From: Monoplex corrugatus
Lineage: Eukaryota; Mollusca; Gastropoda; Littorinimorpha; Ranellidae
Direction: 5' to 3'
Length of the DNA stretch: 64,000 nucleotides
Assembly (NCBI GenBank): GCA_030674185.1
Contig: CM060308.1
Location: forward strand, 28,325,004 to 28,389,003
Shown: positions 12,701 through 24,412 of the stretch, in pieces
How positions within the stretch are numbered: the first letter of the stretch is position 1
Layout: each line of letters opens with the position of its first letter
Translations under genes and position numbers: made by a program
Notes under the pieces: model-generated
The model's database searches: none
Told to the model about the DNA's origin: nothing
What the model saw: only the letters and a program-made list of their open reading frames with translations

Positions 12701-14785
12701 TGTTTCTTGAGGAGAGGGTGAACAATAGCAGACTTGAAAGAATCAGGGACAGTTCCAGTTTGAAGAGAAGTGTTGATGATGTCAGTGATGAATGGGAGGA
12801 GAGTAGGGAGACAGTCGGCGTTGGAATTCATATGCTTTGGAGCTTTATTACTTTCAAATTGATTTGTAAATTTATTATCAAATAGCATCTATTCCCTTGA
12901 ATAGTAACAAAGGGCCACAGTCTTCAGCATGAGGACTGGGTATGCCACCAACTCACATATGTACCAGATGCAGCTATCCCACACAGATGAGTGTTCATGC
13001 CAGGCAGACCCACAGTCTCCAGAGCATGTTCTACAAGTATGCTAACTGTTGAGAAGTGAATGAAATGAACAGTGGCCAAATAAAGAAACTCCAGAAATGC
13101 AGCTATGGACATCAAAGAGGACTTCCTGAAGGCCACATCCTTCATCAAGACATAACCATGTTTGAATACAAACAAACACAAACTTATTTGTTTGTTTTTT
13201 TTGTACAGAGTGATAAGGACATCTTGTATGACCAGCAAAAGCAAGAGTTAGAAGATAAAATCAAAAGACTGGAAGAAGACAGACACAGCATTGACATCAC
13301 TTCAGGTAAGGACAGTCATTTAATACAGCATCATATTGTTATGTACTGTTCACCGAATGATGCCTGCTTTCATAGAGATGCTACAGTGCACGCACTATGT
13401 CATGTGTATGTGCCTATAGATTTGTTACGTCCGCATTAGGCTGACAAGTATTGGTACGAGGCAGGAAAGTCAACCGCTGCTGGCTATTGTGTTAGTAAGA
13501 CATGGTAAGTATGTTTATGCTGAAGAAAAAATATTTCATTAAAAAACAAGTAAAGTTTGTATCAGGTATGAGTGTATGATGAAAAGATGAAGGTTGTCCC
13601 GTAACCCAGAGATTGTAGAAGAGTCAGATGGCAAAGATCTCAGCTTGTTGTGGGGCCAGCATTATGAGGGTGGTGCCCATCTCCTGTTCTTTGCTGCCCT
13701 GTCTTCCCCAGCCTTAATTAAACAAGGTCAGGTATCCATTTACAGCTGGGTGGACTGAAGGGTTCAGGCATAAAAACTTCCAAAGCCTGACTTAACCAGT
13801 ACAATCAGATTACAAAGCTGGTGTTCTACCTTGATGCCAACCAGGATATATGGATGGTCACTGATCAGTGCTTAACCCTTTGACTCCCACACCTTCTCCA
13901 CCAGCATCCTGCATCCTCAACAATGCTAGCAAAGTAAAAACTTAACCCTTTGACTCCCTCACCCTATCCACCAGCTTCCTGCAGGAGGCTGATGGATAGG
14001 GTGAGGGAGTCAAAAGGTTAAGCTTGTACAGTTGCTGGATAGGGTGCGGGAGTCAAAGGGTTAAGTTTTTCACTCCTGACCATAGGTATGGCCATGCTGG
14101 TCTTATTAAGCCTTCGACTCCTGCACCCTGTCCACCAGCATCCTGCATTGTCAACCGTGCTAGCAAAGCAAAAACTTAGATGTCATCACTTTGTCCACCA
14201 GTGTTCTGCAGGAAACTGGTGGATAGGGTGAGAGAGTCAAAGGGTTAAGTTTTTGCAGTTGGTAGATAGGATTTGGGAGTCAAAGGGTGGTGGTGGTTTT
14301 TTTAATTTTATCATTTATATTTTGAGAAAGAGGATAGAATTATCAGCTTAGTTTTGTTATGTTTTTAGGTGCAGTTATGGTATTTATTGTTGTTGCATTG
14401 TCCTCCCACTGACCCATAGACTGGTACTTTGCAGATTTGATAGTTAATGTTATAATTTGAATATGCTTCCATGTCTTTATTCCTGTCTTTAGCTTCTGTC
14501 CCCATCTTTCCCTTTCCACTAACTCTCCCTATCTGTCAGACGTATTGCTTTTTTTTCCACTTTTGCAAGTATGTAAATATTTTTTTACACATATTTGAAA
14601 TGAATGTTTTTCTGAACTTGTTTTATTTTCATTCTTTTGTGTGAATTTAATATTGTATTGAAAATTGCATGAATTTGCTTCAGATTTATATGAATCTCAG
14701 AACCAGAGGAGGAAAAAACGACATCACTCATTTAATCCAGAACGTCGAAAGAAACCAGCACAAGTGACTGATATCCTTTTGTACT

Positions 14786-14876
<91 letters not shown>

Positions 14877-15021
14877 CTTTCTCTCTCTCTCTCTAGCTTT
14901 CTCTCTCTCTCTCTCTGATCAACACATACTCCTTTACAAGTGTCCTAGGTCTTGTATTATACTATTTGTATTTCTTCTCTCTCTCTCTCTTTCTTTCTTC
15001 CCCCTTTCTCTTTGTCCCTTC

Positions 15022-15075
<54 letters not shown>

Positions 15076-15169
15076 TCTCCATGTCTCTCTCTTACACACA
15101 TACACACACTATCTTTGCTCTCTCTCTTTCTTTCTCTTTCTCATTTATGTCTAGTTTGGGTTTCTCCCA

Positions 15170-15260
<91 letters not shown>

Positions 15261-18200
15261 GCAGTCACTCACTCACTCACTTACATACTGACTGACTGAC
15301 ACATTCACCCACTTGGATATTGTTTAAAATGGTTGATGGAAGCTACCAGTGTTTTCCCTCCCCATCCGAGAGAGTGTGTGTGTTTGTATGTGTGCGCGCG
15401 CATGCGTGTGTGTGTGCGTGTGCACGCGCGCATTTGCTTACATGAGTGTGGCATGAGCGTGTGTGATGGAACAGTCTTGAATTCCCCACTTCACAAGAGA
15501 TACTAACACCTGTTATTGTTTATTGCCACCACTATATTGTATAATTCTTTTGATGCAGTGCTGCAAACTGCATGTGTACCAAATATATAATTTTCTTTAA
15601 CTAAGCACGTCCATTCATTGTGTATAATCTGAATGAAGAAGACATCATCAGCGACTGGACCATCGTAAAGCGGGTGAGTGTAAACTGATTACTTATTTAT
15701 GATCTGATCAAATGCGTATTTGTGATGATCAATCATCAGAAATTATGAGACTTTGAGAGTTGATGAGACAGTATACAAATGGTAATATCCATTTTTCATT
15801 TCTTTTCTATTAGTGCTTTGTGTTTTGAATCAAAATAGTTCTGCATGAAATTGCATTGAACAGTGCATTTTGTTATATTGTATGAACATTCATTGGACAT
15901 GTATGTGATGTAATGCCGCTCATGAAAGCCAGACTAAAGACATAAACAGCTGTTCATTGAAAAATTGTATTGTGAATAGCAGCCAGGTTTACTTTGCACA
16001 GCAGCAGACCATACTTTGAATCACTGATGCATCTAGGTTTCGGACTTAGGACATAGTCATATTAAAACTGGAAATGTCTTATTATGCTAATAATCCCGGC
16101 CAGAACAAATGTCTGATAGCTGTGATGCGTTGGTGAAGAAAGGATGTATTGATTTTTAAACCAAGTGAACAGTAATTTTAGCCTATTGTGTTCGCCCAAC
16201 GCTACAGCTTTCCCAAACCTTTGTGTTCTCTGGTTTTAAGTGTTGTGAACTGACCAACCCACACACCAACCTGCAAGTATCTTCCTCTCCTGACTGGCTC
16301 GCAATTATGGACCCGTCTTTTATAAAACAAATTGGACTGACACGTTTTAAACACAGCAAGTGCTACCTCGGTGGAGACATCTACCAGCGCATACGAACAC
16401 TGGGGCTGTGTCCTAAGCCCCGCACTGCGCGATCCTGTCGTGGTGGACGTCTCCACCGACTTTGGCACAATCTGCCTCCTGCTGTGCCAGTCCGACACCA
16501 CTTTTCGTCTTCTGCTTCTTCGTCTCCTCCACTGCCCCTGCACTCGACCTTGCTGCTGCAAACTTCGTCTCCTCCTCTGCCGTCTTCGCCTTCGCCTTCT
16601 GTCCCGCCGGTGCCGCTTTCGTCTTCTGTTCCGCCGGCGCTGCCCTCGTCTTCTGTCCTGCTGGTGCTGCCTTTGTCTTCTGTCCCACTGGTGCCGCCTT
16701 CGTCTTCTGTCCTGCGGGTGCCTCCTTCGTCTTCTGTCCCGTCGTTGCTGCCTTCATCTTCTGCCCCGCTGGTGTCGCCTTCGTCTTCTGTCCCGTCGGT
16801 GCTGCCTTCGTCTCCACCTCGGCCGCCGCATTGTGATAAACTAAAACTATGCCTTTTTAACGCTCAGTCAACATGCACTGATGGCAAAGCCGATGTCATT
16901 GCTGACTTTATCGCAGATGAGCATGTTGACATTGCTTTTATCATCGAAACATGGCTTAACCCCCTTGGTCATGAACCTATACATGCGAGTCTCACTCCGA
17001 GTGGTTACAGGCTTGCTTCTTTCCATCGCTCATCCCGAGGTGGTGGTATCGCCATCCTCTACAACGACTCACTCCATTCCCGCCTGTCTTTCTCGCAGTC
17101 TCTGCCTTTCTCCCATCCTTCTTTTGAGCACGTTGAAGTATCCTTCCAATCCACCCCTCACCCCATCACCTTCTCCTGTGTCTATCGACCTCCACCTAGC
17201 TCTGCCAACAAGCTCACCACATCCATGTTTCTCTCTGACTTTGACCAACTACTTGACTACTACTGCCTCTTACCTGGAAATCTCATCATTCTAGGTGACA
17301 TCAGTGTCCACTATGACAACACTCACCGTTATGACACAAGACATATCATCAACTCTCTGTCCAATCACAATATGACTCAACACATTTCTGAACCAACCCA
17401 TCAAAAAGGTCACATTCTTGACTGGATCATTTCTCGTGATCACCACAATTCAGCAACTGACAACTGCTTAGTTCTTTCTACCCATCTAACTTCAGCCCTT
17501 CCATCTGACCACTCTGCAATTCTCTGTTCTCTTGACATTCCTCCTCCTTCCCGTACCATGCGCACAGTGACTCGACGCAATCTCAAATCTATCGACCTCT
17601 CCACATTTTCATCTGATGCCTTCCGTCTCCTTTCTGAAAAGTCACATAACCTTGCCGATGAATTCTATACTACTCTCCACCATCTTCTGGACACTCATGC
17701 TCCAGCCACAACCCGTCTTTTACCTGACCGCCCCCCTACCCCCTGGCTCACTCATGAGATTGCCTGTGCAAAACGTGCCCGCCGCAGAGCAGAGCGCCGC
17801 TGGCGCAAATCCAAACTCACTATACATAGGCAACTTTTCCAAGCCTCTAAAACAAAAGTATCCACCCTCATTGCATCTGCAAAAACAAGCTATTTCCAAA
17901 CCAAAATCTTGAATGCCTCTTCTTCAAAAGAACTCTTTACAACCATGAGTCATCTCCTTGGCACACGAAAAGATTTACCTCTCCCAACAAAACACACAAA
18001 TGAAGAACTCCCATCTGTATTCTCCAAGTATTTCACCACCAAAATACAAACTCTTCGTGACAGGCTTGACAGGACACCCTGTCAACCATGCCCACCTGAC
18101 CCTTCCTTCTCTGGCACACCTCTTACTACTTTTACCCCAGTCTCACAAGAAGAAATTCTCAACACAATCAGATCCATGTCGTTCAAAACCTGTGAACTGG

Positions 18201-21200
18201 ATCCTCTTCCAGGTTCTCTCTACTCTGACTGTCTCCCTACGCTCCTCCCATTCATCACTGACATCATCAACACTTCTCTCCAAACTGGAACTGTCCCAGA
18301 TTCTTTCAAGTCTGCTATTGTTCACCCTCTCCTCAAGAAATACAATTTAGACCCAAATGAACTGAAAAATTACCGGCCTATCTCTAATCTCTCTTTCTTG
18401 TCAAAACTCATCGAAAAAGTTGTCCTCAACCAACTGAACTCTCACCTGTCTGCCAACAATCTCCTCAATCCTTTCCAGTCAGCCTACCGCCAGTGCCATA
18501 GCACTGAAACTGCCTTGCTACACATTCTCAACAATCTCCTCCTTGCAACTGATACTGGCAAAGTCTCTCTCCTCACACTCTTTGATCTGTCTGCAGCCTT
18601 TGATACCATTCATCATGGTATTCTCCTTTCTAGACTTCATCATACTTTTGGCATCTCTGACATTGCTCTCTCCTGGTTCACTTCATATCTATCAAACAGA
18701 AAACAAACTGTTCTCATCAATGGCACTTACTCTCAACCTGCATACCTGACCTGTGGTGTTCCACAAGGATCTGTCCTTGGCCCTGTTCTTTTCACTCTTT
18801 ACACCTCCCCCCTGTCCACCATCATCAACTCCCAGGTAGAAAGAAACTCTAGGGAGAGCTAGACAACAGAAGGTCTTCAGAGAAGTAACCCCCTTTAGAC
18901 AAGTGTTTCGGCCCTGAATTCCTTACACTCTCGGGGGGCCGGGCCACATCCAGGTCATGACTCCTGGATGCCCTTCTGCTGTTGTCTATTTTTTTTTTTT
19001 TTTTTTTTTTTTTCCCACGCCGGGGATCGAACCTGGGCGATTCTGCGCTTCAGAACTGCGGTACGCGGTTTTACCAATGTGCTAATGGGGCACACATCAT
19101 CTGTAGGGAATTTAATCCTTATGAAGTTCACTTTCTTGGTTCCTCCTTGCCCAGATCCAGCTTGAGCTCCTTTCTGCTGCCTCTGCCATCGCTTTAAGGG
19201 CTCTAGTCCTCTTCTTCCCAGAAATGGCGAGTTGTTTCATGAGATCATAAGCGGAGGTGCCCACAAACCCTCTTGCCCCGACCTCTATGGCGAAGATTTT
19301 GACCCGCAGACCTGCTTTCTTCAGGGTGCTGGCAAGACCGGCGTATTTTTCGGTCTTGTAGATATGTGCTTCTTCCATTCTGCTTTCGTATGGCACAGTC
19401 AGTTCTATCAGAATCACTTGTTTCGAGGAGTCAGAGTGGAGAGCGATGTCTGGTCTCATGCCTGTCTTGCTGATGACATCTGGGTAATTTCTCCACTCTG
19501 GGAGGTCTGCTGTACAATCCCAGTCGACTGCTCCATCCAGAAGACCCTTTGGCAATGTGCTGGTTGTCATAGCACTTTCGGGCCAGACCTGTTTCCCTCC
19601 TGCTTTGTAAAACGTTGTCATAGCAATTGGTGCGTTTGGGGTCATGGTTTTTTCGCTAACCACATCTGCGATCACTTTCAGAACTTGGTTGTGCCTCCAT
19701 GTATACCTTCCTTGGGCTAGCGCTACTTTGCAAGAGCTTAGGACATGTTCCACTGTTTGTTTCTTCTGACAGAGCGGACATGCTGGGTCGTCTGCTTTCC
19801 CCCCATTTCACTAAGTTTGCATTCGAGGGGAGCAGGTCATATACAGATCTGAGGAGGAAGCTTATCCTTAGAGGAGCCATGTGCCACATATCGTTCCAGC
19901 TGAGACTTCTTTGGAGTGCACTGTCCCATGTTGTCCATTGCCCCTGTTGACCTTGCTGGACTGCCTTCTGCACTCTTTTGACATCTTCTTCTTCCTTCAA
20001 CTCCTGTATGATCATGTCTCTTTTTTCCTTCCCTTTGGCTTTGGACCACCACTGCATTTTTGTTGCTCCCAGTCCCTGTCTGTTGGTTTGCGTGTGTCCA
20101 ATTATTTCTTTGATGCTGAGGTTTCTCTTGGCATTGTTTACAGCCTCTTGGACTTTCCACTTTCTGCCAGTTCTCAGCTTTGGATGAACTGATCTCACGA
20201 TATTGTCTTCCGATTCCTCCAGCATGCTCAACAGTCTTGCTTTTCCAACTTTGTATTCCTCCACTATGGATTTGAGAGGTAGCTTCAGCATTGCTTGACG
20301 ACAGTAGAATGCAACATCAGTGAGACCAGGTGGGACACCGAGCCATTTTCTTGTGTATTTGTTGATTTTGGCTTCCATTGCTTCGACTGTGCTGGTGCAA
20401 ATGTCGTAGATTAGCAGTGGCCACAGCAGCTTTGGTATCAGCATGAACTGTAGACACCAGACTTTGTATTTGCCTGGCAGTCCGCAGTTATCTATTTTCT
20501 TCAGGCCTTCTTCTGCTGTTTGCTTGGTTTCACATCCCCTTTGTGTGTCTTTCAGGGAGTCATCATACCATCTTCCGAGACTTTTTACTGGCTCTTCTGT
20601 GACAGTGGGGATGGCTTGGTTGGCTACCATGAATTTGACTGAATCTGCCACTTTTCCTTTTCGCAGTGAGAGACTTCGGGATTTCTTAGGTTTGAACCTC
20701 ATTCTTGAAGAGGCCACCAGCTCATCCAGCTGCTTTAAAATTTGGTGTGTCTCTTCCTCATCCGTGGACAAGACTGTTGTGTCATCCATGAAAGCTTTCA
20801 GAGGAGGCATCTGGTATCCATCTCCCAGATTCACTGGACCTGAACTCTTCATTGCAGCTTTGAAGATGACTTCCATTGCCAACACGAACAGTATGGGAGA
20901 GATTGCACAGCCCATTGCAATGCCCACCTCTAGGTCTATCCAGTCCGTGGTGTATTCTTTGGTAGAGAACCGCATTGAGAACCCTTGGAAATACTTCCTC
21001 AGCATTGTTCGGATGTTTTCTGGGATGTGATACATTTCAAGAGCCAGCTGGATCATATCGTGTGGAACTGATCCATATGCATTCGCCAGATCAAGCCAAA
21101 CTACGTCAATGTCTCTCTTCTCTGTTTTTGCTTTTTGGATGGCATCCCAAATCAACGTGGCATGTTCCAAGCATCCAGGCATTCCTGGTATGCCTCCCTT

Positions 21201-24094
21201 TTGGACTGACATATCCAGATACTTGTTTTCAGTCAGGTATTTTGTCAATCTTGCTGCCATAACAGAGAAGAAGATTTTCCCCTCGACGTTCAGAAGTGAT
21301 ATTGGCCTGAACTGATTGATGCTGCTGGAGTTCTGCTCCTTCGGAATGTACACTCCTTCAGCTCTCATCCATTGGTCGCTGATCTTCTGGTTCCTCCATG
21401 CTGATCGAATCATCTTGTGGAGCCACTCGAGCACTTTTGGGCATTTCTTGTAGAGCAGGTATGGTATTCCGTTTGGTCCAGGTGCTGACTTGGCTCTGGC
21501 TTTCTTTACTACGTTCTTCACTTCATCCAGTGTTGGTGGTTTGTTATTGAATTTTCCTTCTGGCACTGCAGGCCAAACCAGATTCTGGATTTCAAGTGGT
21601 GCCTCGCGCTGAGAATCGGAATATGTTTCCCTGAGATGCTGCTCTAGGGTTTCCTTGCCCACTGTGAGAGTCCCTGATTTGGGTTGTTCAAACAGCTTTC
21701 TTGCAAAGTCAAAGGGATCTTTGAAGAAACGATCTTGAGTCTTCTTCTTTTTGCTCTTTCTTCGCCTTGCTGATTCCACTTTGCTGAGAGCATTGTGTTT
21801 GGCCTTCAGATCTTTCCAGAGTTCCAGGAGCCCTTGCTTCTCGAATTCTGAGGCAGTTTTCATTCGCTTTTTAAGCTTCCTTTTCTCCCTCCGGATGCTC
21901 TCCATCTGTTGCTGTCTTCTGGATTTCTGGGGAGGCGTTTTTGTCTTTGGCTGCTTCACTCCATAAGTGTCCCTGCAGATAGAGTATATGATGTCTCCGT
22001 ATGTGTCAAGTTTGTGTTCCAGCGTACTGTTCCCTATTAGCGCATTCAGCTTAAGGACAAGTTCCTCATCTAATTTCTCCCATTGTTCTTTTGCACCGGC
22101 AGGCGGCAAATTGAGTTTTCCACGTTTGGCGTTAAGAGCTTGTGCAAAATCCGCATCAGAACCGTCAGCGTGGATGTCCTTGGCACTATGGTTTAATTCC
22201 TGGCCTTGGTCATCCAACGTCTCACCTGCTATCGCAGTGCGCTGCTGCTGGTTCGTATGTGTCTTCAAACAGCCCATTTTTGTCCTGTGGATCTTCATGC
22301 CGCGTTTGGTGGTGAATCTCCTTCCACACGCACACGGAAATTCCAACTGGTCATTAATCATGGTCCGTTGTGCGTTTCCAGTCGTGATGGAGTCAGTGCC
22401 GATGGATTCATCATTCTCTCCCCCTTTCGGTGAATCCTGGGAGCATCTCTATAAAACACCACTTCTAAGCTGATGACACCCAACTTCAAGACAGTGACTC
22501 ACCTGACAATATTCAGCGCCTCCTGACTCGCACCACTGAGTGTTACTCGGACATTAAAAATTGGATGACATACAACAAACTTCAGCTAAATGATGACAAG
22601 ACAGAAGCTATCCTCATTGGCACCCGTCAGAAACTTTCTCAGCTGCCTCCTCTTTCTCTCCCATTAAGTAACACATCAGTCCCAATTTCTGATTCAGCTA
22701 AAAACCTTGGTGTCTGCATTGACTCTACCCTCTCCATGAACAACTTTGTTTCTCAAACTGCCAGATCTTGCTACTATCACCTCCATCGTATAAGCCTGAT
22801 CAGGAAGTATCTCTCTGTGGAAACAACTGCAAAACTCGTTCTCCTTCATAATGTCTCGCATTGACTATTGCAATTCACTCCTGTCCGGTCTTCCTGCCTC
22901 CACCATTCACATCCTACAGCGCATTCAAAACAATGCTGTATGCCTTGTACTCAAAAAGAAAAAAGCTGACCACATATCTCCTCTCCTGGCACAACTTCAC
23001 TGGCTCCCTGTATCAAAGCGCATACAGTACAAACTAGACACCATGTGCTACAAAATCCTCAATAACGCAGCCCCTGATTACCTGTCAAGCCTACTTGAGA
23101 TCTATGTTCCCTCACGTACCCTCCGCTCTGCCTCCGATCCTCTGACTTTTCGCTTTCCACGCACTGAGCTCAATACCTATGGTCCATGAGCCTTCTCTGT
23201 TTCTGGTCCGCTCTCCTGGAACAAACTTCCTCTCTCAGTCCGTCAGCAACCTACTTTTGTCTCCTTCAAGTCCGCTCTCAAAACTCACCTTTTCTCCTCT
23301 GCATAAAATCCTGACCTCACTCAATCCCCTCTGCAGCCTGTCTCCACTCAGAGGGGAATCACATTGTAATATATAATTGTATATAATATGCTCTCTATAA
23401 TTTTCCATTGCTTTTATTCTTTCTCCCCATTTATAGCCGTGTGCGTGTGTGTGTGTGTGTGTGTGCGTGCATGCGTGCGTGTGTGTGCGTGCGTGTGTGT
23501 GCGTGCGTGTGTGTGTGTGCGTGCGTGTGTGTGTGTGTGTCTGTTTCAGCGCTTAGATTTGATTTTATCAAGATTTTGCGCATATAAATATTGTAATTAT
23601 TATTATTATTATAGTAATTCTACTTTTGCCAGATTTTTAAAGTTTTCAAAATTATTTGGAGAAACATGTTGCATATCACTACCTTCACAGTGGCAATATG
23701 CCTTTTTTTGTCAGTCTGTGCAAAGAATATTAGCTCTGATTTGTGTTTTTAACTTCCATTCCACACTTTAGTGACTTTATATTGTAGGCCAGTATGTCAT
23801 GTTTTTGTATTAGTGAATGAGGATATTGTGTCCTACTGATTTTCTTAACCCAAGATATTTTGTTTTATTATTTGTATTCAGTTTTATTATTGCAGAGCCC
23901 ATGCAGAGTACACATTATGTAGATACTTGACACATAATGCACTGTTGTATATGTGGAATACATTATCTGTATGTGAAGAAAATTTCATTACTGCCTAAAT
24001 TTAGTTTGATGTGTCTGTCTCTCTCATCTCTTCTCTCTGTGTATCTCTCCTTGTCTGTCTCTCTGTCTCTGTGTCTCTGTCTCTGTCTGTCTGT

Positions 24095-24143
<49 letters not shown>

Positions 24144-24369
24144 CTTTCTTGCTTGCTCTTGCTCTTGATCTCTCCCCCTCTGTCTCTCTTTCAGCTTACA
24201 CTCTCTCTCTCCCACTGTCTTTCTAAAGTTCCAGAAGTCCAAGGAATGTTGATTGTGATTCAGAATTTTATTTACAGGCAGCAAAACAACAAGCACAAAG
24301 GAGAAGAGTGGAATGTAAGTATTGCCAGTTTGTGTATGTGTATACGGTGTGTGTGTGTGTGTGTGTGTG

Positions 24370-24412
<43 letters not shown>

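Larger units (their letters stand above)
18835..22447 (-). mobile_element. HERO/R2-like RLE-class LINE, nearly full length, nested
   Basis: The main minus-strand frame starts at the ATG at 22361 (901 codons to 19656) and is preceded by only ~90 bp. Residues 8-31 form a C-x-C...H...C zinc finger ([19 protein letters not shown]). RT spans about residues 280-620 with [12 protein letters not shown] (~295), [26 protein letters not shown] and the catalytic FMDDTTVL (~524; FMDD instead of YADD). The element continues in another frame as [17 protein letters not shown] (zinc knuckle, ~19775) and [20 protein letters not shown] (restriction-like nuclease, ~19440), ending at 19112. The two frames join if one base is missing from the C6 run at 19799-19804, so a single homopolymer change separates this from an intact ORF. 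It interrupts the LINE at CAACTCCCA|TCTATAAAAC with little or no target duplication. Confidence 0.88.
15674..24277 (+). other. BRMS1L intron 7 with nested retrotransposons
   Basis: An 8.6-kb GT-AG intron. About 7.4 kb is a CR1/L2-like LINE (plus) split by a HERO/R2-like LINE (minus). The flanks 15674-16195 and 23617-24090 hold nothing recognisable. A CT array at 24091-24137 precedes the acceptor. Confidence 0.7.

Noticed and set aside
20443..22473. Plus-strand ORFs across the HERO element
   Set aside because: They are antisense shadows of the minus-strand RT frame, which carries the recognisable motifs.
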